DNA of 64,000 bases, from NCBI GenBank assembly GCA_003483885.1, contig DMXI01000608.1, positions 1 through 64,000 of the forward strand, given 5' to 3'. Origin of the DNA: Microscillaceae bacterium (lineage in GTDB: Bacteria > Bacteroidota > Bacteroidia > Cytophagales > Microscillaceae). Both the position numbers and the translations under genes were made by a program. Positions 46,438 through 57,100 of this stretch are shown here, piece after piece; within the stretch, counting starts at the first letter, position 1, and every line of letters starts with the position of its first letter. The notes beneath the pieces are model-generated. The model saw nothing but the letters and a program-made list of their open reading frames with translations. It ran no database searches and was not told the DNA's origin.

Positions 46438-47799
46438 TTATACCCATTTCATAAACTCCTTCTTACGGGTAGTAGCCAACATAGCACAAGCCTGGGCCAA
46501 ATCACTCACCAGTTTGCGATTGAGCGAGCGTAAAAACATTTCGGGGGTAATTTTTTCGGCAAACATTTGACGGGCAAGTTCCATCGCCTGCGTCGATTGG
46601 GCATCGCCCAAACACTTATAAACAAAAGACGCAATAGGGGAATTTTTCATATCAAAACTGGTGGCACTGGCACGTCCATACTCCAACAAACGATAAAGCG
46701 TATCATTATAATCCAAAACCTCTGAGAGTTCTACTGGGGGCAAATAATCCTCCGCTCGTTCAATTTCGTCATATATCCGTACATCGCCCAAAAACATAGA
46801 GATGGGTCCATCTCCGCCCGTAGCCATTGCCAGCGCTTCTATAATGGCAATCCCCAAAATCTTCAGTTGCAAGTATTGATTGGCCGTTTTTACATTCTTT
46901 TTGGCTTGTGACTTCATCTCTGCCAATACCTCAGGTTGTGGTTCATCTTGGTATCCATGATAAATATTCTCAGGGTTGAGAAAAGAAAGAAATCCTTCCA
47001 TTTTCATGAGCGCCTTGCGATAATCAGCATTGAAATACACCCCTGGTTTCCAAAGCATTTCATTGGTTTCAGGCAGCAAAATCCAGGTGTTGTCTAAAAA
47101 CTTGCCTGGGTCAAGCTCGGCAAAATTGGCCACATCACGGTTGGCCACTCCTGCTGCCAATTTCACCATTTGGCCTACCTCTGTTGGAGCCAATTGTAGT
47201 TTATAACTCGCGTAACAATCATTGATGCGCTGCTCTAGGTGATCCAAACAATTTTTTCCTTGCTCATCTTCGGGGCGAAAAGGAATGGTAGCCTCAATGC
47301 AAGCCGCAATCGTGATCAAATCCTTAGCTTTGAGAAAATCACCCAAGAAATTAACTGCCACCCAGGCACTCAAGAACTCATTCAAGCCTCCGTGGATGCC
47401 TAAGGTTTGGCCTGACTTAAAAGCAAATACATCCAGGCAAATTTTCACATAATGGCTGCTTGGGTAATCAGTTGGTAATATTTTTTTGATGGCAATGATA
47501 TCGTCATGTATGTCTACAATAGACCTAATCAGTTCCTCTGCTTCGGCAGGAAAACCACCATCTACCTGATAATATATTACATCATGAAACAGGCCTGCCA
47601 ATACTTGCAAGGGCTGCATTTGTTCACAAACATCCAATACATGATCAGTTGTATGAAACTTACGTCGCCCATTGTTCATACAGCTATGTACAAACACCGC
47701 ATAATCTTCACAAACCTTGGGAGGCACATCGATGTGTAGCTTGACAAACGACTCCTGAAAATGAGCAATTAAGCGATGAATAGGCGATGTTTTAGACAT
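46438..47799 (-). CDS. Unknown soluble protein with HD-like N-terminal region
   Basis: This 453-residue protein has no signal peptide or transmembrane segment. The N-terminal ~140 residues resemble HD-superfamily phosphohydrolases of the 'predicted metal-dependent' type: FHTTDHVLDV (~48-57), then LAGLFHDVIYY (FHD near 72), and a further acidic helix (DIHDDII). The middle and C-terminal parts are helical, and I do not recognise them. Whether all HD metal ligands are present cannot be settled by eye. It ends 18 bp before the AI-2E-type permease gene in transcription order (permease first), so the two form an operon. Confidence 0.75.
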   Translation of the reverse strand: MSKTSPIHRLIAHFQESFVKLHIDVPPKVCEDYAVFVHSCMNNGRRKFHTTDHVLDVCEQMQPLQVLAGLFHDVIYYQVDGGFPAEAEELIRSIVDIHDDIIAIKKILPTDYPSSHYVKICLDVFAFKSGQTLGIHGGLNEFLSAWVAVNFLGDFLKAKDLITIAACIEATIPFRPEDEQGKNCLDHLEQRINDCYASYKLQLAPTEVGQMVKLAAGVANRDVANFAELDPGKFLDNTWILLPETNEMLWKPGVYFNADYRKALMKMEGFLSFLNPENIYHGYQDEPQPEVLAEMKSQAKKNVKTANQYLQLKILGIAIIEALAMATGGDGPISMFLGDVRIYDEIERAEDYLPPVELSEVLDYNDTLYRLLEYGRASATSFDMKNSPIASFVYKCLGDAQSTQAMELARQMFAEKITPEMFLRSLNRKLVSDLAQACAMLATTRKKEFMKWV

Positions 47800-47816
47800 A
47801 AATGTATCAGTTTATG

Positions 47817-49025
47817 TTAGTTGTCTTTGACTTCTCCGTTGCGATTGGTTGGCTTGAAATTATGGCGCACTCGTTCATGTTTAGGAACAAGCTTAAGTTG
47901 ATAACTGGCCGATTCGGCCTTGAATATGTAGTATTGGGTATACCCTAACCTAAGCTCTATAAAAGATACACGTAGAATGGTATATACCGGAATGGCCGCA
48001 ATCATTCCCAAACCTCCCGATAATGCCGCCCCCGCAAAAATAGCAATGAAAATTTCCAGTGGGTGGGCTTTTACACTTTTGGAAAAAATAAAAGGCTGCA
48101 AAAATATATTGTCGGTCAACTGGGCACTGGCAAACACAATAAAAGTTTTGAAGGTAATCCAGGCATATTGGTTAGAAGTGACCTCGTACACTGAGTTGAG
48201 CGTAGTGGTAGAAATAATCACAAACAGGGCAAAGATAAAACCTAAGGTAGGCCCAAAATAAGGGATGAGGTTAAATAAAGCAGCCGCAGCGGCAATCAGC
48301 AAAGCATATCTTCCAGCAATTCCAGCAATGGTAAGACCCACCGATATAATGGTAAAAATCACAATGACTTGTAGTGAAAGCCCAATGAGATAGTTGGTCA
48401 AACGCCGCTCTATTTTGTAAATCGTGGTGACTACCACCTCAAAATAAGGGTTAGGTACTACTCCTAAAATCATTTGCCGAATGAGGCCTTTTTCGTACAA
48501 AAAGAAAAAAGTAATGAAACTCACTGCCAGAATATAAATAAATAACGTTCCAGCAAAGCTCAATACATTCGTTAATAATGCTCCTACATCTATGGTTTCT
48601 ACAAAGCCAATCAGGTTTTGGGTAATGTCTTTGAGCAAAAAACCAGGTTTTTGATCCAACTGAAAATTTTTAATCAGAAAAACCTCTACCGAAGTCATGG
48701 GTTCTTGCACTTGTTTTAGCAAGCTAGAGTAATCCAGATCGCTCAAGAGGCGTACTTGATCGGTAATAATAGGTGCAAATAATAGCAAGAATAAAGAGAG
48801 GCTTGTGGCCAGCAACGCAAAGGAGAAAAAGATGGCAATACTGCGGGGAATTTTTATTTTAAAGACCTCAATACTGGTAATGTAGTCAGTAATGGGCCGC
48901 AGAATTGAAGAAATCACCAACGAGATGAGCAGATATATGACAATATCCGAGAACAACCACCCCATGACGAAGACGGCCAGCAATACAAATAATAAGTTTA
49001 GGGTTGCCCGGTGTAGTAAAAACAT
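47817..49025 (-). CDS. AI-2E/PerM-family transporter
   Basis: This 402-residue integral membrane protein has paired N-terminal helices (~8-38), then a helix at ~62-85. A soluble segment follows (~90-150), then four or five C-terminal helices with the family-typical NLIPYFGPTLGF (~258-269) and NIFLQPFIFSKSVKAHPLEI (exactly the PerM 'N.ilqP.i.g..v.lhPl' pattern). Family members export small molecules or act as Na+/H+ antiporters; autoinducer transport should not be assumed. It is upstream of the HD-like gene in the same transcript. Confidence 0.9.
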   Translation of the reverse strand: MFLLHRATLNLLFVLLAVFVMGWLFSDIVIYLLISLVISSILRPITDYITSIEVFKIKIPRSIAIFFSFALLATSLSLFLLLFAPIITDQVRLLSDLDYSSLLKQVQEPMTSVEVFLIKNFQLDQKPGFLLKDITQNLIGFVETIDVGALLTNVLSFAGTLFIYILAVSFITFFFLYEKGLIRQMILGVVPNPYFEVVVTTIYKIERRLTNYLIGLSLQVIVIFTIISVGLTIAGIAGRYALLIAAAAALFNLIPYFGPTLGFIFALFVIISTTTLNSVYEVTSNQYAWITFKTFIVFASAQLTDNIFLQPFIFSKSVKAHPLEIFIAIFAGAALSGGLGMIAAIPVYTILRVSFIELRLGYTQYYIFKAESASYQLKLVPKHERVRHNFKPTNRNGEVKDN

Positions 49026-49290
49026 GTTGGTGTATTATATCTTATCTTTTTTGGTTAATTAACTGATTATAAGTTAGTAATATTAAAAGGTAAATTTATT
49101 AAAGTTAGTAATAAATTGAATTTACTAAAACATGTCGCCTACTTTTTTAAAAGTAAAAATTCAATAAAATTCATCCCCTGAGTAATTATCAGTCAATTCA
49201 TTTTTGAATCCTTTCATATCCTTTTTTCTTTTCCTTAAATAATTACTATTTTCATTCTTATATAATAAGATATCCCAAATAATATTTGCA

Positions 49291-51003
49291 ATGGAAAACA
49301 CCCCTCTTAAATTAAGCTACCTCAGTGGCATCAGCAATACACCTTTGTTGGGCATTACCATTGGCGACCAGTTTGACCAAACCGTAGCTCAATACCCTAA
49401 TAATGACGCCCTCATTGTATACCACCAAGACATTCGCTGGACTTACCAACAACTCCAACAAGAGGTGAACCGATGCGCTCGAGCATTTATGACCATTGGT
49501 TTACAAAAAGGAGACCGCATTGGGATTTGGGCTCCTAACCGCTATGAGTGGCTCGTAACCCAAATAGCCACGGCCAAAATTGGAGCCATTTTAGTAAATA
49601 TCAATCCAAGTTATCGGGTACATGAATTAAAGTATGCCCTAAATCAGTCGGGGTGCAAAATGTTGGTAACCGCTGACCAATTCAAGCAATCGGACTACAC
49701 CCAGATGTTGTATGAACTGGCCCCCGAGCTAAACACCTGCCCTGCTGGACAACTCAAGTCTAAAGAATTACCCCAGCTTACAACCGTCCTTCGCTTACAT
49801 GCTGACGACTCCCCTGGAATGTATCCCTGGTCGTATTTCATTGAAGCCTTTTCCGAAGATACAAGCACAGAAACACTTGCGGTGCAGCAAGCGGGATTGG
49901 CCTTTGACGAACCCATTAACATACAATATACCAGTGGTACTACTGGCTACCCCAAAGGAGCTACCTTGAGTCATCATAATATTTTGAACAATGGTTATTT
50001 CGTAGCTCGCACGATGAACTTTACTGAAAAAGACCGCTTAATCATTCCAGTACCACTGTATCATTGTTTTGGCATGGTCATGGGTAATCTGGGATGCATT
50101 ACCCACGGTGCCACGATGATTTACCCTAGTGAAGGCTTTGAGCCTGATAAAGTACTACAAGCCGCTGAGCAAGAAAAGGCTACAGCTATTTATGGAGTGC
50201 CTACCATGTTTATTGCCGAGCTAGAGCATCCTAACTTTGACAAACACAACTACAGTAGCTTACGCACTGGCATTATGGCTGGCTCACCTTGCCCTATTGA
50301 GGTCATGAAACAGGTACAATCCAGAATGCATATGAACGAGGTACAAATTGCCTATGGAATGACCGAAACCAGCCCCGTAAGTACCCAAACCCGCATAGGT
50401 ACTCCCTTAGAAAAACAAGTGAGCACGGTAGGGCAAATTCATCCTCATTTGGAAGTAAAAGTCATTGACCCTGAAACGGGCAAAGTAAATCCAGTAAACA
50501 CCGCGGGCGAATTATGCACTCGAGGCTATAGTGTGATGCTGGGCTACTGGAACGACGAAGAAAAAACCCGCCAAGCCATCGATAATGCCCGCTGGATGCA
50601 TACGGGGGATTTGGCCACCATTGACGAAGATGGTTACATCAACATTGTAGGGCGCATCAAAGATATGATCATTCGTGGGGGCGAAAATGTGTACCCTCGT
50701 GAGATTGAGGAGTTTTTGTATACCCATCCCGACATTAGCGATGTGCAAGTGATTGGGGTTCCTGATAAAAAATACGGGGAGGAAATTATGGCTTGGATAA
50801 AGCTCAAAGAAGGCAAAACACTTACGTTGGAAGATATTAAAGCTTTTTGTCAAGGTAAAATTGCCCATTTCAAAATACCTCGCTATGTCAAGTTTACCGA
50901 TGAATTTCCAATGACAGTCACAGGTAAAATTCGTAAGGTAGAAATGCGCAAAGTAAGCATGCAGGAATTAGGGCTTGAAAGCGAAAAAATGGAAACGGCC
51001 TAA
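49291..51003 (+). CDS. AMP-dependent fatty-acyl-CoA synthetase / ligase
   Basis: This 570-residue ANL-superfamily enzyme activates a carboxylic acid with ATP and joins it to CoA. Visible motifs: YTSGTTGYPKGATLSHHN (P-loop, ~212-229), YGMTETSPVS (~352-361), WMHTGDLATIDEDGYINIVGR (~430-450, given in two pieces: WMHTGDLATID and EDGYINIVGR), RIKDMIIRGGENVYPREIE, and the C-terminal MTVTGKIRKVEMRK with catalytic Lys. It resembles medium/long-chain acyl-CoA synthetases (AcsM/FadD-like, 'AMP-binding protein'). The substrate is not certain. It is followed by intergenic repeat DNA and recO. Confidence 0.92.
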   Translation: MENTPLKLSYLSGISNTPLLGITIGDQFDQTVAQYPNNDALIVYHQDIRWTYQQLQQEVNRCARAFMTIGLQKGDRIGIWAPNRYEWLVTQIATAKIGAILVNINPSYRVHELKYALNQSGCKMLVTADQFKQSDYTQMLYELAPELNTCPAGQLKSKELPQLTTVLRLHADDSPGMYPWSYFIEAFSEDTSTETLAVQQAGLAFDEPINIQYTSGTTGYPKGATLSHHNILNNGYFVARTMNFTEKDRLIIPVPLYHCFGMVMGNLGCITHGATMIYPSEGFEPDKVLQAAEQEKATAIYGVPTMFIAELEHPNFDKHNYSSLRTGIMAGSPCPIEVMKQVQSRMHMNEVQIAYGMTETSPVSTQTRIGTPLEKQVSTVGQIHPHLEVKVIDPETGKVNPVNTAGELCTRGYSVMLGYWNDEEKTRQAIDNARWMHTGDLATIDEDGYINIVGRIKDMIIRGGENVYPREIEEFLYTHPDISDVQVIGVPDKKYGEEIMAWIKLKEGKTLTLEDIKAFCQGKIAHFKIPRYVKFTDEFPMTVTGKIRKVEMRKVSMQELGLESEKMETA

Positions 51004-51024
51004 TGTCTATTGTTTAATGGTTAC

Positions 51025-51098
51025 ATTGCTACATTGTTTAAGCAAAGCTTGTCAATTGATTGTTATTCAAAAAAACAATAATTGAACAATGTAGCAAT
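51025..51098. repeat. Long palindrome built from the dispersed repeat
   Basis: ATTGCTACATTGTT (51025-51038) and AACAATGTAGCAAT (51085-51098) are perfect inverted repeats. Additional complementarity (CAATTGATTGTT with AACAATAATTG) makes an almost continuous hairpin. It lies 22 bp after the acyl-CoA synthetase stop and could also act as a transcription or mRNA 3' end. Confidence 0.7.
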
Positions 51099-51173
51099 AC
51101 AACAATTGAAATCTTTTTGATATATTTAGTATTGATCTGCTAATTTTGTTGTTATAACCAATCACCCACACTT

Positions 51174-51875
51174 GTGCTAAAAAAAACCCGAGGCATTGTC
51201 ATAAGCTACACCCGCTATAGCGAAACCTCCATCATTGTCAAAATTTTTACCGAGGCTATGGGGATGAAAACCTACATAGTCAATGGGGTTCGTTCTAATA
51301 AAAATGGGAGTAAAATCGCTTTGTACCAACCCTTGACCCTGTTAGACCTGGTGGTATATTACAAAAAAGAACATTCAGGCATTCAGCGAATTTCAGAAGC
51401 CCGTTGCCAGGTACCCTTCCAAAATATCCCTTTTGATTTTCAGAAATCCACGATGGCTTTGTTCATTGCCGAAATATTGGGCAAAGTACTTCGCGACGAA
51501 GAACACAATCAATTGCTATTTGACTTCTTGTTTCAAACCTTGGTGTGGTTCGACGATGCCAAAGACAACTACCACGGATTTCATCTCCAGTTTTTGGCCA
51601 AGATTCCTCGTTTTATTGGTTTCGACCCAGTATCGGCTGAAGTATTGTTAGCCCAAATCGAGGAATATAAACCGCTACGCTTTCCTCCTTCACTTACTTC
51701 GCAAATTAAACAAGAGGTAGAGCAACTATTGAACAGTAAGTTCGAAGAAATTATCCAGGTTTCTCCCAATATTCGCGGATACGTTATAGATTTGTTTCTG
51801 GAGTATTACCGGGTACACACCAGTGGTTTTGGTGAAGTAAAATCGCTTACGGTACTGCGGGAAATGATGCGTTGA
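51174..51875 (+). CDS. recO: DNA repair protein RecO
   Basis: This 233-residue protein starts at GTG 51174. The N-terminal OB-fold has the RecO pattern: TRGIVISYTRYSETSIIVKIFTE (in parts: RGIVIS, YSETSIIVKIFT), GVRSNKNGSKIALYQPLTLLDLVVYYK. The helical C-terminal part contains FLAKIPRFIGFDP, resembling the zinc-finger region of other RecO proteins but with no clear cysteine set, as is common in Bacteroidota. It loads RecA onto SSB-coated DNA with RecR. The gene appears to be transcribed alone. Confidence 0.9.
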   Translation: MLKKTRGIVISYTRYSETSIIVKIFTEAMGMKTYIVNGVRSNKNGSKIALYQPLTLLDLVVYYKKEHSGIQRISEARCQVPFQNIPFDFQKSTMALFIAEILGKVLRDEEHNQLLFDFLFQTLVWFDDAKDNYHGFHLQFLAKIPRFIGFDPVSAEVLLAQIEEYKPLRFPPSLTSQIKQEVEQLLNSKFEEIIQVSPNIRGYVIDLFLEYYRVHTSGFGEVKSLTVLREMMR

Positions 51876-51894
51876 TAGCGAGTTCGCAATATGG

Positions 51895-51985
51895 TTCTAT
51901 TGCTACATTGTTCTATTGTTCCGCGATGCATCGCATAACTATAGACAGTGGACCGTCGACTATGGACTGTTGACTAAAAACTCCG
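51895..51985. repeat. Dispersed intergenic repeat copy
   Basis: It contains CTATTGCTACATTGTTCTAT, then TCCGCGATGCATCGC and a tail with GACCGTCGACTATGGACTGT, as in the copy at 46321-46385. Confidence 0.8.
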
Positions 51986-52016
51986 AACTACCCACTATAA
52001 ACTACTATCTACTACA

Positions 52017-53111
52017 ATGAAAAAGCTTATCAGAATATTATTGAAATGGATTATGCTACCCTTATTGGTACTCATTACGGGATTATTTATTTGGGGATAT
52101 TTCTCGACTTACCACCCCAAAGATGTGCAAGAAGAAACGATTAGCTGTAGCGAAAGTACCCCTACTCTCAAAGCTGGACAAAAGGTAAAAATCTTAAGCT
52201 GGAATGTACAATATATGGCAAGCAAAGACTATGTGTTCTTTTATGATCTTATCGATAACTCTGGGCCTGACAAAAAGCCTAGCAAAAAAGCCATTGCCAA
52301 AACCATCAACGAAGTAGCACGCATTATCCAACAAGAAGATCCTGACATTATCTTATTACAAGAAGTAGACGAGGGAGCCAAACGAACCAACAAAGAAGAC
52401 CAACTCAAACGTTTATTAGGGCTCATTAGCAAAGATTATGGTTGTCATTGCTCCTCATTTTACTGGAAAGCCTCTTTTGTGCCTGACCCTAACGTGATGG
52501 GTTCGGTAGGCATGAAATTGTCTACCATCTCGAAATACAAAATCAAGGAAGGTACCCGCCATCAATTACCTTTGATCGAGAATATGAACGCTTTGGTGAA
52601 GCAATTCTATCTCAAACGCGCCATTTTAGAAACTACATTTCCGGTAGAAGGCAGCAGAGATTTGATAGTGATGAACACCCACCTTTCGGCTTTTGCTCAA
52701 GGCTCCAACACCATGGAGCAACAAGTAGCCATGCTCGACAAAATGCTCAAAGCACGTACAAAGCAAGGTTTATCCTGGGTGATTGGAGGCGATTTTAACC
52801 TCTTACCTCCTGGCGAAGCTTACAAAGAATTGACTGATTATCAGAAACAATACTACAAGCCTGAAACCGAAATTGCTTCATTTTTTAAAGATTATCAAGC
52901 AGTACCCAGTGCCGCACAAACTACTGGAAGCCGTCGAGCTGAATGGTTTACGCATTTTCCTAATGACCCTAAGGTAAAGCAGCCTGATCGTACCATTGAT
53001 TATATCTTTTTCTCAAAAAACGTGGAATTGCTAAATAAATCTATTGGCCAAAAAGATACCTGGGACATTTCTGATCATTTGCCTTTGATGGTGAATTTTG
53101 TGGTGAAGTAG
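52017..53111 (+). CDS. Endonuclease/exonuclease/phosphatase-family protein, membrane-anchored
   Basis: This 364-residue protein has an N-terminal transmembrane anchor (~8-28) followed by an EEP domain. Family motifs in order: ILSWNVQYM (~60), ILLQEVDEG (catalytic Glu, ~115), IVMNTHLSAFA (~220), WVIGGDFNLLPPG (~257) and ISDHLPLMVNF (catalytic Asp-His near the C-terminus). This arrangement suits sphingomyelinase-, nuclease- or phosphatase-type hydrolysis of phosphodiesters outside the cytoplasm. The exact substrate is unknown. The gene is flanked by repeat DNA on both sides. Confidence 0.9.
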   Translation: MKKLIRILLKWIMLPLLVLITGLFIWGYFSTYHPKDVQEETISCSESTPTLKAGQKVKILSWNVQYMASKDYVFFYDLIDNSGPDKKPSKKAIAKTINEVARIIQQEDPDIILLQEVDEGAKRTNKEDQLKRLLGLISKDYGCHCSSFYWKASFVPDPNVMGSVGMKLSTISKYKIKEGTRHQLPLIENMNALVKQFYLKRAILETTFPVEGSRDLIVMNTHLSAFAQGSNTMEQQVAMLDKMLKARTKQGLSWVIGGDFNLLPPGEAYKELTDYQKQYYKPETEIASFFKDYQAVPSAAQTTGSRRAEWFTHFPNDPKVKQPDRTIDYIFFSKNVELLNKSIGQKDTWDISDHLPLMVNFVVK

Positions 53112-54050
53112 GGTTTAGATTACAGTTCCTGGAGCTGTCCTCCCAAGACCTAATATTTTGTTCAAAATACACCAACGAAGATGACAGACGGCCGCGTCAA
53201 AAACGTATTGAAGTACTCAATGCTTCCAAAAAGTTGACGTTTTTTCCTCGCAGAGACATACGCGGGTTGTTGTTTGCGAAAGGTTTCGGCTGAATTTAGG
53301 TGTAAACCCACTACTTAAATCCGAAACTTTGTGGCAACCTGTTAGGGTGGCATTTTCACAATTTTCTAAGGTTGTCATCAGTAGTCCTAACTTTTTGGTA
53401 CCCAAAACACATCAAGAGTGATGACATACATGTTTGTCAGGCCGAGCACCGATACATCGGCATTTTCAACTTGCCGAGGCATCTGGTAGTTGTCTTTTAA
53501 GCAGACTCCTCAACAAGTTCGGAGTGACAAAACCCAGACATCAGGGTTCAGTGTCATTCTGAGAACTAATTTTTTTGGTACCCAAACCACATCAATGGAG
53601 ATGACAACTTAAGAGCGCTGTTATTTGCGAAGAATTGTGGGAGGGAAATTTGGAATATAATATTGTCTTGAGAGCTTGTTTAAATTTTCGTATTTAGAAG
53701 ATTTTATGATGAGATTTTTGCTCAGATGCGTTTAATTTTGAGTGAATAGCAGCGCTATTGACGATAAATTCAACAATTTATGAGCGGAAATATCGCTTAA
53801 AAGCTCTAACAGATGAATTTTAAACAAGCTCTGAATCCACAATTCTGAAGCAATCTTTTGGGGCTGCATTTCCACAATTTCTCAAAATTGTCATCAGTAC
53901 GATAGGAAGAACCTGTTGACAAACCCAGGATTCGGAATAAGGCATACTGTACAAAATATTATTTGTGTAGAACGCCTAAAATAGTATGTAGCATAGGATA
54001 TATACCATGTATAGTCCATTGTTGGTATTTAAGCGAATCACCATCAATAA
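53112..54050. repeat. Long non-coding region with decayed repeats
   Basis: I found no gene in about 940 bp. Repeated pieces are present: CTTTTTGGTACCCAAA-n-CACATCAA occurs at 53391 and 53572, and GCATTTTCACAATTTTCTAA (53350) is echoed by GCATTTCCACAATTTCTCAA (53865), each followed by TTGTCATCAGTA. AAGCAGACTCCTCAACAAGT at 53499, with CGGAGTGACA after it and GTGTCATTCTGAG at 53551, resembles the widespread bacterial 'CGGAATGACA' intergenic repeat. It looks like an accumulation site for decayed repeats. Confidence 0.7.
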
Positions 54051-54051
54051 A

Positions 54052-54081
54052 AAAAGCTCCACAACCCAATGTGGAGCTTTT
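54052..54081 (-). terminator. Rho-independent terminator of the tricorn-like gene
   Basis: AAAAGCTCCACA (54052-54063) pairs with TGTGGAGCTTTT (54070-54081), a perfect 12-bp stem. On the minus strand a run of seven T follows, 32 bp after the stop codon of the protease gene. Confidence 0.9.
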
Positions 54082-54112
54082 CAAATCTTATTTTATTAGT
54101 CTCTATTTTTTA

Positions 54113-57100
54113 CTACTTTTTTCTTAGGCCAGTCGCGGTACGATTCTCCAAAGGAGGAGCAGGTGTCATCTTAGGAGGATTTTTCTTAAGGTTTTTCATT
54201 ACCTCTTGAACTACTCGCTCCATTTGAGGGTCGCGGCCTTGCATCAACATATTGGGATCATCCCATACTTTGATGTCAGGTCTTACCCCTTCGCCTTCCC
54301 AAAACCAGTGTCCGTCATTGTCATACAAGCGAGCGCCTGGAACCGTAATACGTCCCCCATCAATCAAAGAGTGACCTGTAGCAGGGCCTACCAAAATACC
54401 CAGCGTACGCTCCCCTACTATTGGACCAGCTTTCAGTTCTTGGAATGCCCAAGGCAAACCGTCGCCTCCAGAACCAGCCCAACCATTGATCAACATTCCC
54501 ATAGGACCAGTATTGGTTTTTATGGGGTTGGTGTGGTCTTTCCCATGGCGCCAGTGTAAGTTGTACACTACTGGACGTTTCAATAATTCCAGAAAACGAT
54601 CTGCCAATTGTCCACCACCATTAAAGCGCTCATCAATGATAAAGCCTTTTTTATGCAATTGCCCATAGTACATTCTCACCAACTCACGCTGCCCTTGTCC
54701 TGCGGTGTTTGACATATATACATAGCCTAGTTTACCATTAGAAAGCTTGTCTACCATTTTGCGGTTGTTTTCTACCCATTCCAAATAGCGCAAGTTACTT
54801 TCTTGTCTAGGATTTAAGCATTTTACAACTACTTGTTTTACATCCGCTTCATTACCTGTTTTGCTCACGCCCAAAGTCACGGTTTGGCCCGATAAACCTT
54901 CAAAAGCGGCAAAAGGATCCTTCTTGGCATCCAAGGCTAGGCCGTTTACCGAGAGAATATAATCACCTGCGTTTACATCTACTCCTGGGCGATCAAAAGG
55001 GGAACGTACCTGCGTATCCCAAGCGGCAGGCTTCACAATACGCTTGATGCGGTATTTGTTGTTATTCAACTCCCAATCTACTCCCAGTAAACCAGCAGAA
55101 ATTTGTCGGGCTCGTTCTACATCGCCTCCTCCAGTATAGGTATGGCCAGCACTTAGCTCCGACACCAATTGGGTTTGCAAATTGGTTACATCCCAACGGG
55201 TACGACAATCCTTGAGCATATCACCGTATTGTTTTTTCAAGGCTTTCCAGTTGAGTTTGTGCATAGTAGGATCGTAAAAGAAATCACGATGACGACGCCA
55301 GGTATCGTTAAAAATCTGGGTCCACTCTTCTCTAGGCACCAATTTCATCACCATTCCTTGGGTGTTCACTGGCTTGGTGATTCTTTGCTTGGGAGCAATT
55401 CTGATCACACCAATCTTGCCCCGCTGTCTTACTACCAACATTTTGTTATCAGCCGTAGGCGTAGCCCCACCAATTCGACTCATAATGGTTTGGGTTTTTC
55501 GCTTTTTGAAGTCGTAGTACATCAAATTTACACCCCTGGGACCAGCGGCACCTGTATTACGAAACTTAGCAAAAACCAGCTTACCTTTAAACGGCATCAA
55601 ACCTGCATAATTTCCTGCGCTTGGAGGCAACATCACTACTCGGGCTTCCATATCATTGAAATCAATATTCACCGCTTTGGAGCCTTTTTTACCTTTTGGT
55701 CCTCCTTTTCCTGGTTTTTTACCACCTTTAGGGCCACCTTTCCCTGGCTTCTTGCCCGAAACTGCGTCGTTCTTAGGAGCCAATAGTGAAGGTATTTTTT
55801 TAGTTAAGCTAACAGAGGCTATTTGCGTAGAATTAGGATAAACCCAGGTGTTGTCCAAAGAAGAATAACTGGGCGAGAAACTACGGTCGGTCAAGTAAAA
55901 CAAATATTTGCCTTCTGTGCCAAACACTGGATAAGAATCATTGTAGAAACCACTGGTTACCTGCGTTGTTTTTTTGGCTTGAGCATCATAAATCATAATG
56001 GCATAATTGGCATTGTCCAATCCCTTGTTGTAAGTCAACCAACGCGAATCGGGCGACCAGGAAAGCGGATAACCAAAACGACCATTATGTCCAATATTCC
56101 AGGCAGTATTGTCCACTTTAGAGATTGCACCACTGGCAGCATCTATGATAAAAATGGTATTGGTTTCGTCCATAAAAGCAATTTTCTTGCTGTTTGGTGA
56201 CCAATAAGGCGTATAGCCAAATCCTTTTTTACGATTGGTGAGTTTTTTGGCAGGTTTCAAGCCATCGCTGGGCTGTAAGTATAGCTCATACTCTCCTGAG
56301 CGATCGCTCCAAAAAGCAATTTGCTTACCATCAGGCGACCAAGCCGGGTCACGGTCAAAAGCACCGCTCGATTTAGTCATATTGAGCGTATACCCATCTT
56401 TAGCAGGCACATTAAATAGCTCTCCCCGTGCTTCAAACACCAAGCGCTTACCACCTGGTGAAGCAGTCATATTGTTGATACGACGGCCTACATTCACCCT
56501 TCGCGGCATTTCTACTGATAAATCACTCACTACATTCACGGGCACCTCTTTGTATTGCTGGTTGGCTGCATTCATCAAATACAACTTACCTCCCGCCTCA
56601 AACACCAATTCTTTGGCACTGGCTGATAAATAGGTAATGTCAAATTTCGTAAACTTAGTGATTTGCGACATCTGCTTGGTTTGCGTATCGTACACCCACA
56701 CATTGCGTCGCATGTTGGCTCCTCTATCCGAAAGGAAAAACACCTTATTGCCTACCCAAGCCGGTTTTCCGTCATTGGCCTCATTCTTGGTAATGCGCTC
56801 CACTTTATTGTTCTTCATATTATAAATGAGAATGTCGGAGGTTAAACCACCCCGGTAACGCTTAAACGGATAGTTTTCGGTGATTTTGGTAATGTAAGCC
56901 AAGGAGTTACCATCGGGTGAAAAACTGGCCAGTTCGCCATAAGGAATCTTAAGTTTGGTAGGCATTCCTCCCTCTTTATTTACCAGGAAAAAATGCTGGG
57001 CACGGCGTTGTCCCATTTCCCGACGCGAGGCAAACAGCAATTGTTTACCATTGGGGTGCCAGTCAATGATTCGATCACCAAAGGTATGGTAAGTTACTCG

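Noticed and set aside
47817..49025. Quorum-sensing AI-2 exporter
   Set aside because: The family name AI-2E covers transporters of many functions; no luxS or lsr-type genes are nearby.
55169..55786. 205-codon plus-strand open frame
   Set aside because: It lies entirely antisense to the tricorn-type protease coding region, has no family resemblance, and is a shadow of that gene's codon pattern.
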